Of a stretch of DNA of 64,000 bases, positions 37,555-45,566 are shown in pieces. Made by a program: the position numbers and the translations under genes. Position 1 is the first letter of the stretch. Each line of letters starts with the position of its first letter. The DNA is from JBOHRN01 sp050732775 (GTDB lineage Bacteria; Gemmatimonadota; Gemmatimonadetes; Longimicrobiales; Longimicrobiaceae), in assembly GCA_050732775.1 (NCBI GenBank), contig JBOHRN010000049.1, positions 1 to 64,000 of the forward strand. The letters are read 5' to 3'. The notes under the pieces were generated by a model. That model had not been told where the DNA came from and ran no database searches. It was given only the letters and a program-made list of their open reading frames with translations.

Positions 37555-38544
37555 ATGGACGTTCTCGACCTCTTCGCTAGGGAGCGCGTTCCCCTCTTTC
37601 TGGCCCCCCAGGCGGGGGTGAGCGAGTCGCCGTTTCGCCGGCTCTGCCGCTCGTTCGGGGCCGACGTGGTGGTCTCCGAGTTCGTTTCCTCTGAGGGTAT
37701 CCGGCGCCGCTGCCCCAAGACGCACGAATACCTCCGTTTCCGCGACCAGGAGCGGCCCATCGGGGTGCAGATTTTCGGCTCCGATGCGGGCGCCATGGCC
37801 GAGGCCGCCGCGCTGGTGGAAGAGGTGTACCAGCCGGACTTCCTGGACATCAACTTCGGCTGTCCGGTCAAGAAGGTGGTCAAGCGGAACGGCGGCTCCG
37901 GGTGCCTGCGCGACCTGGGGCTGGTGCGGGCGATTATCCGCGCCGTCTCCGGGGCCGTGGCCATCCCCGTCACGGTCAAGGTCCGTAGCGGCTGGAGCGA
38001 GGAGAGGCGCAACCCGGTAGAGATCTCTCTGCGCTGCCAGGAGGCGGGTGCGTGTATGCTGACGCTTCATCCGCGTACCCGTACCCAGATGTACTCGGGC
38101 GCGGCGAGCTGGCACGAGATCGCCGCCGTGGTGGAGGCCCTCGAGATTCCAGTGGTGGGCAACGGGGATGTCCGCCGGGGTGCGGACGCCCGGCGGATGC
38201 GGGAGGAGACCGGCTGCGCCGGAGTGATGATCGCGCGCGGGTCCCATGGCGCCCCCTGGCTCTTCCGAGAAGCCCGAGCAGCCCTCGACGGGGCGCCCGT
38301 TCCGGCGTCCCCCACGGTGGAGGAGAGGTTCCGCGTGGTTCGCGAGCACGCACGCCTGGCCATCGCGTGGGAGCGCGAGGAGAAGAAGGCGGTGCTGGAG
38401 TTCCGCAAGCATCTGGGTTGGTACACCAAGGGGCTGCCGGGCGGCCGGGAGCTGCGCCAGGAGCTCTTTGCGGTGACCCGGCTGGCCGAAGCCGAACGCC
38501 TGCTCGAGCGCTACCTGGCCGATCCGCTCCGGCAGGCGGCGTGA
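37555..38544 (+). CDS. dusB: tRNA-dihydrouridine synthase (DusB-type)
   Basis: An FMN enzyme of 329 residues reducing uridine to dihydrouridine in the tRNA D-loop. Seen are LAPQAGVSESPFRRLCRSFG, GVQIFGSDAGAMAEAA, the active-site DINFGCPVKKVVKRNGGSGC with its catalytic Cys, and VVGNGDVRRGADARRM. ATG 37555 fits the N-terminus of the family; no ribosome-binding site precedes it and the promoter abuts it. It ends in a 177-base gap with a terminator. Confidence 0.92.
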   Translation: MDVLDLFARERVPLFLAPQAGVSESPFRRLCRSFGADVVVSEFVSSEGIRRRCPKTHEYLRFRDQERPIGVQIFGSDAGAMAEAAALVEEVYQPDFLDINFGCPVKKVVKRNGGSGCLRDLGLVRAIIRAVSGAVAIPVTVKVRSGWSEERRNPVEISLRCQEAGACMLTLHPRTRTQMYSGAASWHEIAAVVEALEIPVVGNGDVRRGADARRMREETGCAGVMIARGSHGAPWLFREARAALDGAPVPASPTVEERFRVVREHARLAIAWEREEKKAVLEFRKHLGWYTKGLPGGRELRQELFAVTRLAEAERLLERYLADPLRQAA

Positions 38545-38617
38545 GGCCGTTGCCAAGTTCCGCGGGGCGTCGTCGGCCATCGTCGCCCCTCTCTGCAAGG
38601 TACCAACCAGTATGCCT

Positions 38618-38657
38618 CGGTCGGGGTTTCCCGGTCTCCTACCCCGGCAGCTTTTTT
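38618..38657 (+). terminator. Rho-independent terminator after dusB
   Basis: CGGGGT (38622-38627) pairs with ACCCCG (38641-38646), extended by a few weaker pairs, with a 13-base loop and six T residues (38652-38657). The rest of the 38545-38721 gap shows nothing else. Confidence 0.5.
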
Positions 38658-38721
38658 CTTAGGCCCACCCCGTGTGGCTTACAGGTGTGAGACTGAGCGG
38701 CACTCCACTCCGGGGAGTACC

Positions 38722-39492
38722 GTGAACCGGGCGACACTCGCCGCGCTCCTCGGCGAGGTGGCCGACGGTCGTATCGACCCCGAAGAGGCGGCGCGCCGCT
38801 TGGCGTGGGCGCCGGTCGAACACCTCCCCTTCGCCACCCTGGACCACCACCGCGCGCTCCGCCACGGCTTTCCCGAGGTAATCTTGGGACAGGGCAAGAC
38901 CCCGGAGCAGATCGCGGAGATCGCCGCGCGCCTGGCGGAGCGGGGGGGCGGTTTTCTCGCCACCCGCCTGACCCCGGAGGCGGCAGAGAGTTTGGCGGCC
39001 CGTTTCCCCCGTTTACGCTACCACGCGGTGGCCCGCACCGCCCACCTGCCGGCAGAAAACCCACCCGAGGTTCGCGTTCGGGGCACGGTGCTGGTGGTCT
39101 CGGCCGGCACCGGAGACCTGCCCGTGGCCGAGGAGGCGGCGATCACCGCGGAGGCGTTCGGAAACCCGGTGGCACGGCTCCACGACGTGGGGGTAGCCGG
39201 TATCCACCGGGTGCTGGCGGCGCGGGAAGCGTTTCAAGACGCCTCGGTGGTCGTCGTGGTGGCCGGCATGGAGGGAGCCCTTCCCTCGGTGGTGGGTGGG
39301 CTGATAACGGTGCCCGTGATCGCGGTGCCCACCAGCGTGGGGTATGGGGCCTCTTTCGGGGGGTTGGCCGCCCTCCTGGCCATGCTCAACAGCTGTGCCT
39401 CGGGGGTAACGGTGGTAAACATCGACAACGGTTTCGGCGCCGGCGCCGCCGCTTCGCGTATCAATAAGGTGGTGGATGAGCGTCGACGCTAG
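38722..39492 (+). CDS. larB: LarB-type nickel-pincer cofactor biosynthesis carboxylase
   Basis: A 256-residue LarB homologue. LarB carboxylates and hydrolyses nicotinic acid adenine dinucleotide in the synthesis of the nickel-pincer cofactor of lactate racemase and related enzymes. The C-terminal half is PurE-like: VVSAGTGDLPVAEEAAITAE, VVVVAGMEGALPSVVGGL, PVIAVPTSVGYGASFGG and NIDNGFGAG. GTG 38722 follows CGGGGAG. LarC and LarE are not in the window. The stop overlaps the diguanylate cyclase start by 17 bases. Confidence 0.85.
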   Translation: MNRATLAALLGEVADGRIDPEEAARRLAWAPVEHLPFATLDHHRALRHGFPEVILGQGKTPEQIAEIAARLAERGGGFLATRLTPEAAESLAARFPRLRYHAVARTAHLPAENPPEVRVRGTVLVVSAGTGDLPVAEEAAITAEAFGNPVARLHDVGVAGIHRVLAAREAFQDASVVVVVAGMEGALPSVVGGLITVPVIAVPTSVGYGASFGGLAALLAMLNSCASGVTVVNIDNGFGAGAAASRINKVVDERRR

Positions 39493-41407
39493 CGGCCGCA
39501 GACACACGTTCCTGGCGGCGCTGCCGTGGCTGGCGGGGTTCCTCTACCTGGTAGTCCTGGCCAGCGCGCCGGTGTGGCTGGAGTGGGTTCTAGCCGGGTT
39601 CGCGGTGGCCGTACTGGCTTCGGCGCTGGGGTTGGCGCTGAGAGGAGATTCGGCCGCCGCCCTCCTGTCGGCGTGGCCCGGCCTCCACTTCGCCATTCTG
39701 GCCAGCGGGTCCCTTACCTCTCCCCTGCTCCCCCTTTCACTCCTTTGGGTGTGGGGACTCGTCAGCTGGCTGCCCCAGCTACGCTGGCCGGGAGTGGCGG
39801 TGATAGCTGGTACGGTACCCATCGCCCACCTTAGTTTGGATGCCTCACCCGCTACCGGGGTGCTCGCCAGCTTCGCCGCTTTAGTCGCGGTGGCAGTGGT
39901 ATTCGCCGTGTTCACCACACCGCTCCCGGTCGCGCGAGTAGAGCCCGCGCTGGAGCCGCTCGGACTGCCCGAGCCAGGAGTGGAGGGGGAAGACCCGGCC
40001 TTGGTTGTCCACGGAGCGCTGGAAGTCATCCGGCTCGCCACCGCGGCAGACGAAACAGTCTTCTGGCAGAAGGTCGGCGACGGCGAGCGGCTCCGCCGGG
40101 TGGGCCGGGCCAGCGTGCGGGAAGAAGAACCCCCGCCGGAAGAGGTAAAGCTGGCAGGACATCCCTTCGGGTGGGCGGTCTCGGAGGGGGTTCACGTCCG
40201 GCTGGAAAAGGGCGCCAAAGAGCTGCCCTCGGCGTGGGCGAGCGAGATGCTGCTGGTGCCGCTGGAGTCGCCGGTCGGACTGTTGGCCATGGCTTTCCGG
40301 GGGGCGATGCCGTCGTGGGCCGAGGGGGCGGCGTTTTCGGGAGCCGCTCACTTGGGTCGAACACTGTCCCTGCTGGGCACCCGGCGCCTGTTGGAGCTGC
40401 TGGAGGGACGTTTTCAGGCGGTTACCGAGGCGGTGCGCCACCTGCCGGGAGAGCTGGACACTCGCCGCTTCGCCGAACTGCTCGCCGACGCGGTCCTCAA
40501 GAGCACTGGGGCCGCGGGCGCGGCGGTGGCGTCGTGGGACGACGACGCCCAGCGGGGAAGGGTGCTCTACCACGCGCCCGGGGATGAGCGGGGTGAGGGC
40601 GCTGGTTTCGGGGGCGGGGAGTCGCGGCTGGCCCTCGCCCTCAAGCACAAGACTCCTCTGGCGTTCGACGATCTGCGGAGTGAAAAAGACGGCGTACCCC
40701 TGCTGGCTCCGGGCGAACGCCTGCGCCCCGCCCCCCGCGCCGCCCTGGTGGCGCCAATGCTGGCCGGAGAGCGGGCCGTGGGGGCGGTCGCGGCGTGGCA
40801 CACCGAACACGCTCGTTTCGGCGACGCGGACCGGGAGTTCTTTGAACTACTGCGAGGGTTGGTGTCGATCCCCTTCCGAAACGCCCTGGACTACGCCGAG
40901 CTGGACCGCGCCGCCTCGACCGACTCCCTCACCGGGTTGGCCAACCGGGCCACCTTCGAGCGCAGGTTCGCAGCCCTCCAGAGCCATTTCGAAAGGTACG
41001 CGCGGCCGCTCGGAGTGGTGGTCGCCGACATAGATCACTTCAAGGAGTTCAACGATAGCTGGGGTCACGAGCAGGGAGACGAGGTGCTCAGAGAGGTGGG
41101 ACGGGTGCTCCGCTCCGAAGTCCGGGAGGTAGACCTCTCCGCCCGGCTGGGGGGTGAGGAGTTCGTGATACTGCTCCCCGAGACCGGGCTTGCCGCCGCC
41201 GCCGAAGTGGCCGAGCGGGTGCGGCAAGCGGTGGAGCACTCCCCGGTCTCGCGGGGGGGAAGCTTACTGCGGGTAACGGTTTCGCTCGGGGCCGCGAGCT
41301 GCCCCGAGAGCGTAGCCCGGCCCGCCGGCCTGCTGTCCGCGGCCGACACCGCCATGTACGCCTCCAAGGCGGCCGGGCGTAACCGGGTGACCAGGGCCAC
41401 TCCTTGA
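39476..41407 (+). CDS. Membrane diguanylate cyclase with GAF and GGDEF domains
   Basis: A 643-residue c-di-GMP synthase. About five membrane helices occupy residues 12-145, a GAF-like sensor covers roughly 320-465, and a GGDEF domain covers about 480-640. The active site is intact (RLGGEEF near residue 560) and an inhibitory I-site RxxD (REVD) stands at the usual distance, suggesting product feedback. DSLTGLANRATFERRF and VVADIDHFKEFNDSWGHEQGD are canonical. It overlaps larB. Its stop codon lies inside the tmRNA promoter. Confidence 0.92.
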   Translation: MSVDASGRRHTFLAALPWLAGFLYLVVLASAPVWLEWVLAGFAVAVLASALGLALRGDSAAALLSAWPGLHFAILASGSLTSPLLPLSLLWVWGLVSWLPQLRWPGVAVIAGTVPIAHLSLDASPATGVLASFAALVAVAVVFAVFTTPLPVARVEPALEPLGLPEPGVEGEDPALVVHGALEVIRLATAADETVFWQKVGDGERLRRVGRASVREEEPPPEEVKLAGHPFGWAVSEGVHVRLEKGAKELPSAWASEMLLVPLESPVGLLAMAFRGAMPSWAEGAAFSGAAHLGRTLSLLGTRRLLELLEGRFQAVTEAVRHLPGELDTRRFAELLADAVLKSTGAAGAAVASWDDDAQRGRVLYHAPGDERGEGAGFGGGESRLALALKHKTPLAFDDLRSEKDGVPLLAPGERLRPAPRAALVAPMLAGERAVGAVAAWHTEHARFGDADREFFELLRGLVSIPFRNALDYAELDRAASTDSLTGLANRATFERRFAALQSHFERYARPLGVVVADIDHFKEFNDSWGHEQGDEVLREVGRVLRSEVREVDLSARLGGEEFVILLPETGLAAAAEVAERVRQAVEHSPVSRGGSLLRVTVSLGAASCPESVARPAGLLSAADTAMYASKAAGRNRVTRATP

Positions 41408-41432
41408 CGGAAGCGTTGAACTTAGTTACCTT
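41404..41432 (+). promoter_or_regulatory. Promoter of tmRNA
   Basis: TTGACG (41404-41409), a 17-base spacer and TACCTT (41427-41432). It includes the stop codon of the diguanylate cyclase gene. The expected transcript start near 41440 leaves a short 5' leader for RNase P to remove. Confidence 0.5.
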
Positions 41433-41451
41433 TACCTCGCTTATTGACAAT

Positions 41452-41803
41452 GGGGGTGCCACGGTTTCGACGTGTGCGAAGAAGCCGTCGCTGCGTGCCG
41501 AGGTTCCAGCGGCCTCGTAAAAACCTGGAAAAAGTGTAACCGCGAACGATAACTTCGCGCTGGCCGCGTAAGCCTAGCTTACGTGCCCGTTCCCTGGTCG
41601 GCTCGCTCAAGGCGGGTCAGGGGGCGTCGATCAAGTTGAGCTGGCCTGACGCGGAGTCGTGACGCGCTGGGCGAGATCAAGCGACTAGTCCGTGAGGGGC
41701 CGCCCGCCGGCCGATGAGCGGACGAAAATAGAACGGCGGAATACGCACGTAGACGCGCCGGGGGACTTACACGCGGACGGGAGTTCGACTCTCCCCACCT
41801 CCA
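41452..41803 (+). ncRNA. ssrA: Transfer-messenger RNA (tmRNA)
   Basis: The 5' end GGGGGTGCCACGGTTTCGAC and a 3' T-arm (GGGAG-TTCGACT-CTCCC) are diagnostic. The acceptor stem GGGGGTG pairs with CACCTCC (41796-41802) with one G-U pair. The 3' CCA is not encoded (A803 is followed by CTG). The tag frame runs 41542-41571 from resume codon GCG and reads ANDNFALAA before TAA, ending in the usual ALAA protease-recognition tail. tmRNA rescues stalled ribosomes and tags the product for degradation. A terminator follows directly. Confidence 0.96.
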
Positions 41804-41810
41804 CTGACCG

Positions 41811-41840
41811 AAGGGCCGCCCCAAGGGCGGCCCTTTTTTT
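41811..41840 (+). terminator. Rho-independent terminator of tmRNA
   Basis: AAGGGCCGCCC (41811-41821) and GGGCGGCCCTT pair perfectly around a short CAA loop and run into seven T residues ending at 41840. It is one of the strongest terminators in the window. Confidence 0.9.
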
Positions 41841-41942
41841 GCGAAGCGTCTGCCTGTGTCGTCCCGCGGTCAAGGCAACTTGACAGAAGAGTGCGGATGG
41901 TTTTGCAACCGTAACCCTCCCCGCCTCACCCGGATGGAGTAA

Positions 41943-42443
41943 ATGGACTACTTGAGAGAGAGTAAGCGTATCCTCGACGAGATCAATGAGGCCATCTCGG
42001 GTTACGACCCGGCTCTCAAGGAGAAGGCGTGCGATCTACTCATCTCCGTCGCCTTCCAGGGCCAGGCCGCCGGGGAGGCCCGCCCGGTCTCCCTCACCGG
42101 GCCCGGGGCTCCCGCCCGGGAAGGCAGAAACGGATTCGCCACCCTGCTCGCCGAGTGGCGCCCGCGTCGGGCTTCGGAGAAGGCCCTCCTGGCAGCTTAC
42201 TACCTGGAAAAGGTCAAGGCCGAGACTCCGCTCACCAGCCAGCAGATCAACTCCGAGTTGAAGGATCACCGACTCTCGGTTTCCAACATCACCCGCGCCA
42301 TCGACACCAACGTGAAGGCCACCCCCCCACTCATCAACCAGCTTCGCAAGCTAGGCACCACCCGGCAAGCCCGGAAGCAGTACGCCGTGACGCCCGAAGG
42401 TGTCCGGGAAGTGGAGCGGCGGCTGGGAAAGGAGGCGGGTTGA
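41943..42443 (+). CDS. Unknown protein with a possible winged-helix C-terminal half
   Basis: A 166-residue protein I do not recognise. The N-terminal third is helical (RESKRILDEINEAISGYD), a Gly/Pro/Ala-rich linker follows (about 45-65), and the C-terminal 90 residues (KALLAAYYLEKVKAETPLTS, then QQINSELKDHRLSVSNITRA) look like a helix-turn-helix or winged-helix fold ending in VTPEGVREVERRL. This suggests DNA or protein binding. GGAGT lies just before ATG 41943. It follows the tmRNA terminator. An upstream TTGACA (41880-41885) has only a weak -10 partner. Confidence 0.6.
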   Translation: MDYLRESKRILDEINEAISGYDPALKEKACDLLISVAFQGQAAGEARPVSLTGPGAPAREGRNGFATLLAEWRPRRASEKALLAAYYLEKVKAETPLTSQQINSELKDHRLSVSNITRAIDTNVKATPPLINQLRKLGTTRQARKQYAVTPEGVREVERRLGKEAG

Positions 42444-42446
42444 CCT

Positions 42447-43418
42447 TTACCCGTGGCCCGGCTCCCGCCCGGAGTGGACGCGCCCCCGCCCGCAGCCCTT
42501 GGCGCGGTATAGCCGCCGGTCTGCCCTCTCGATCGCCTGGTCTAGGGGTTCGCCGGGTTTCACGCGCGCCACCCCGGCCGAAAAGGAGAGCCGGATATAC
42601 GCGTCTTCCGGTGCGGGGTAGGAGGTGTCGCGGAGCCGCTCCAGCATTTTGCGCATTGCCGTCGCAGCCGCCTCCGGATCGGAGTTTGGCATGAGGACCG
42701 CGAACTCTTCGCCGCCCCAGCGGGCGACCAAGTCGGAGCGCCTGAGGGAGTGGTCGAATACCAGCGCGGCGTGACAGAGGACCTCGTCGCCCACCGCGTG
42801 GCCGTAACGGTCGTTGACCAGCTTGAAGCGGTCCAAGTCTACCAGTGCCAGGGAAAGGGGGAGTCCGGTGCGGTCCGAAAGCGCCGAGGCGCGCACGAAC
42901 GCCTCCCGGAAGGCAGTCCGGTTGGGGAGCTGGGTGAGGGGGTCGCGGCGGGAGCTGTGGAGCATCTCCTCGGCCCGGCGGAGCTGGGTGGTTACCGCCG
43001 CCGAGAGGGCGCGCGGGTCTACGGGGCGGGCAAAGCAGAGGTCGGCCCCCAAGGCGTAGCACTCCGCGTGGCGGGAGTCGTTAGGGTGGGCGTCGAGAAC
43101 CACGAAGGGCGCCCCCCCGCCTGGCCTCCTCTCCCGCAGGCGCGAGAGGAGTTCGCGGTCACCCTCCTGGGAGAGGTCGATCTCCAAGATCAGGAGGTCG
43201 AAGTCTTCGGTCTGGTGCCTCTCCAGCGCTTCGGCCGCATGGCCGGTCACCAGCAGCCGGTCGGCCAGGGAAGACAGCAGCTCCCGGAAGAGATCGCCGG
43301 TCTCGGAGTGCCGGGCGAGGGCCAAGATGCGCCCGCCCTTGACTTCACGCGAGTTGGACACAGACGTTTGAGAAGGCGAGCGGGGTGCCGCCTCCGGCGC
43401 TTGGACGCTCGCTGTCAC
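42447..43418 (-). CDS. GGDEF diguanylate cyclase with degenerate receiver domain
   Basis: A 323-residue protein. Residues about 30-145 have the receiver fold of a response regulator, but its key residues are changed: the phospho-acceptor Asp position reads Glu (LLILEID), the conserved Thr/Ser reads Asp (VVLDAHP), the Lys reads Arg (CFARPVD) and the acidic pair is absent. The GGDEF domain (about 155-310) is intact, with DPLTQLPNRTAF, ARWGGEEF and an I-site RRSD. It should make c-di-GMP but not be switched by ordinary phosphorylation. It is convergent with the unknown gene before it. Confidence 0.88.
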   Translation of the reverse strand: MTASVQAPEAAPRSPSQTSVSNSREVKGGRILALARHSETGDLFRELLSSLADRLLVTGHAAEALERHQTEDFDLLILEIDLSQEGDRELLSRLRERRPGGGAPFVVLDAHPNDSRHAECYALGADLCFARPVDPRALSAAVTTQLRRAEEMLHSSRRDPLTQLPNRTAFREAFVRASALSDRTGLPLSLALVDLDRFKLVNDRYGHAVGDEVLCHAALVFDHSLRRSDLVARWGGEEFAVLMPNSDPEAAATAMRKMLERLRDTSYPAPEDAYIRLSFSAGVARVKPGEPLDQAIERADRRLYRAKGCGRGRVHSGREPGHG

Positions 43419-43553
43419 GATACTTGCAAACCAGCTATTATGTTGTCCTGGAATGAGATAGATGTGCTAGAGCAATCATTATGCCATCCCGCTAGCGACC
43501 GGCGCTAGGCGGCCAAGGCATCCGCGTGGTTCGTTACCTGCAACGCGGCGTAG

Positions 43554-44495
43554 GTGAGCCGACAGCGACCATTGGTGAATCGAGAAGCCACCCGCACAGT
43601 AGCCGTAAGCGGCGCCTCCGGCCTGATTGGCGGGCGCTTGACACCGTTTCTGGCTGAGCGGGGGTGGAAGGTACTTCGTCTAGTCCGCGGGCGACCGTCC
43701 GGAGAAGGCGAAATCCTCTGGGATCTGGACTCGGGAAAGGTGGATGACGTCGCTTTGGAGGGGATCGGCGCCGTGGTACACCTGGCGGGCGAGCCGATCG
43801 CCAGCGGATGGTGGACCCGGGCTAAGAAGCGCGAGATCCGCCGCAGCCGGGTAGAGGGTACCCGGCTCCTGGCCGAAGCGTTGGCCGGGCTGAGAAGTAA
43901 GCCCGAGGTCTTGGTATCGGCGTCGGCGGTCGGATACTACGGTGACCGCGGAGACGAGCGGCTCAGCGAGGAGAGCTCTGCGGGGCGCGGTTTTTTGGCC
44001 GAGGTGGCGCGGGAGTGGGAAGCGGCCGCCGAACCAGCCCGCCGGGCCGGTATCCGGGTAGTGACGCTACGCAACGGCATCGTGCTGGCCGGCGGGGGGG
44101 GTATGCTGGGGCGGCTCCTGGTCCCTTTCGAGCTGGGGCTCGGCGGAGTGGTGGGGAAGGGGGATCAGTGGGTGAGCTGGATCGCCATGGAAGACCTGCT
44201 CCGGGTCGTCGAGCGCTCGTTGGAACAGGGCGCCCTCTCCGGTCCCGTCAACGCGGTGGCGCCCGAGCCGGTGCGGAACCGCGAGTTGGCCAAGACGCTC
44301 GGCAAAGTTCTCCGGCGCCCCGTAATCATCCCCCTGCCCGCCGCGGCGCTCAAGCTGTTACTGGGCGAAATGGCCAAAGAGACTCTACTCGCCAGCACCC
44401 GCGCGCTTCCTGACCGGCTAGGCGGGACCGGCTTTGACTTTCGCCACCCCACTCTGGAGGGCGCGCTGCGCTCCGAGCTAGACCGCCCGGCGTGA
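43554..44495 (+). CDS. TIGR01777-family (SDR39U1-like) NAD-dependent epimerase
   Basis: A 313-residue extended short-chain dehydrogenase. TVAVSGASGLIGGRL is the nucleotide-binding loop, VVHLAGEPIA and SASAVGYYGDRGDE contain the catalytic Ser and the YxxxD-like region, and the C-terminal DUF1731 segment is present (NRELAKTLGKVLRRPVIIPL ... RALPDRLGGTGFDFRHPTLE). The family's substrate is unknown; cell-division inhibitor annotations (SulA) for it are historical. GTG start. The 135-base gap before it holds an AT-rich patch but no clear promoter. Confidence 0.85.
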   Translation: MSRQRPLVNREATRTVAVSGASGLIGGRLTPFLAERGWKVLRLVRGRPSGEGEILWDLDSGKVDDVALEGIGAVVHLAGEPIASGWWTRAKKREIRRSRVEGTRLLAEALAGLRSKPEVLVSASAVGYYGDRGDERLSEESSAGRGFLAEVAREWEAAAEPARRAGIRVVTLRNGIVLAGGGGMLGRLLVPFELGLGGVVGKGDQWVSWIAMEDLLRVVERSLEQGALSGPVNAVAPEPVRNRELAKTLGKVLRRPVIIPLPAAALKLLLGEMAKETLLASTRALPDRLGGTGFDFRHPTLEGALRSELDRPA

Positions 44496-44526
44496 GTAAC
44501 CAGCGGGGCGGGACCGGCTCTCTGCG

Positions 44527-44555
44527 TTGACACCCAAGCGGTCTCTTTCTAACTT
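44527..44555 (+). promoter_or_regulatory. Promoter of mdh-sdhCAB
   Basis: A perfect TTGACA (44527-44532), a 17-base spacer and TAACTT (44550-44555), 65 bases before the mdh start. It may drive the whole mdh-sdhCAB-ABC exporter string, since the gaps there are only 22 bases or less or are overlaps. Confidence 0.65.
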
Positions 44556-44620
44556 CTCGCCCCGGCACTGAAAGTTACGTTTGGCCAATCTCTTGATGAT
44601 ACAACCCCGATAGCTATTTG

Positions 44621-45544
44621 ATGGATAAAGTCACGGTGGTGGGAGCGGGACAGGTGGGGGCTACGGCGGCGCAGCGCCTGGCTGAAAAGGAGCTGGCTCG
44701 CCAGGTGATCATGATAGACATCGCCGAGGGCATACCCGAGGGAAAAGCCCTGGATCAGTGGCAGTCGGCGCCGGTGGAGGGGTTCGACACTCGCGTGACC
44801 GGCGCTGCCGACTACGACGCTGCCGGGGGCTCGGGTCTCTTCGTGGTGACTGCCGGAATTGCCCGCAAACCGGGGATGAGTCGCGACGACCTCCTCAAGA
44901 CCAACGCCAAGATCGTCCGCGAGGTCTGCGAAAATATCAAGCGGGTAGCCTCCGGCTCCATCATCATCATGGTGAGTAACCCGCTCGACGTGATGTGCTA
45001 CGTGGCCAAAGAGACCACCGGCTTCCCCCGCGAGCGGGTGGTCGGCATGGCCGGCGTGCTCGACACCGCCCGCTACCGCGCCTTCCTGGCCCTGGAGCTG
45101 GAGGTATCGGTGGAGGACATCCAGGCGATGGTCCTGGGCGGACACGGCGACACCATGGTGCCGCTGGTCTCTTGCACCACCGTCTCCGGTATCCCGGTGA
45201 CCCAACTCCTGGACCGGGAGAAGCTGGCAGGGGTGGTGGAGCGCACCCGCAAGGGCGGCGCCGAGATCGTGGGCTACCTCAAGACCGGCTCGGCCTATTA
45301 CGCCCCCTCCGCGGCCGCGGTCCAGATGGCCGAAGCGATAATCAGGGACAAGAAGCGCGTCTTGCCGTGCGCCGCGTGGCTCGAGGGCGAGTACGGCATG
45401 GAGGGACTCTTCCTGGGGGTTCCGTGCAAGCTGGGGCGCGGCGGGCTGGAGCAGATCATCGAGGTGGAGCTTAGCGGAGAGGAGCGTGCCGCTTTGGAGC
45501 GGTCGGCCGGGGCGGTACGCTCCACCATGTCGGTGCTGGAGTAG
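44621..45544 (+). CDS. mdh: Malate dehydrogenase (LDH-like type)
   Basis: A 307-residue NAD-dependent enzyme interconverting malate and oxaloacetate. VTVVGAGQVGATAAQRLAEK binds NAD, TAGIARKPGMSRDDLL holds the substrate-loop Arg pattern of malate-specific enzymes, VSNPLDVMCYVA and LGGHGDTMVPL (catalytic His) follow. ATG 44621 is preferred to TTG 44618. It is directly upstream of the succinate dehydrogenase genes, giving a TCA block. Confidence 0.95.
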   Translation: MDKVTVVGAGQVGATAAQRLAEKELARQVIMIDIAEGIPEGKALDQWQSAPVEGFDTRVTGAADYDAAGGSGLFVVTAGIARKPGMSRDDLLKTNAKIVREVCENIKRVASGSIIIMVSNPLDVMCYVAKETTGFPRERVVGMAGVLDTARYRAFLALELEVSVEDIQAMVLGGHGDTMVPLVSCTTVSGIPVTQLLDREKLAGVVERTRKGGAEIVGYLKTGSAYYAPSAAAVQMAEAIIRDKKRVLPCAAWLEGEYGMEGLFLGVPCKLGRGGLEQIIEVELSGEERAALERSAGAVRSTMSVLE

Positions 45545-45566
45545 GAGCGTGGCGACTCTTCCGGTA

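Noticed and set aside
37383..37580. Short frame with a signal-like stretch (MRLRLLAFFLLAG) on the plus strand
   Set aside because: It runs through the rho-independent terminator and into dusB, and has no ribosome-binding site.
41452..41942. tmRNA as an attachment site of an integrated element
   Set aside because: No integrase, no second copy of the tmRNA 3' end and no clear compositional shift were noticed downstream.
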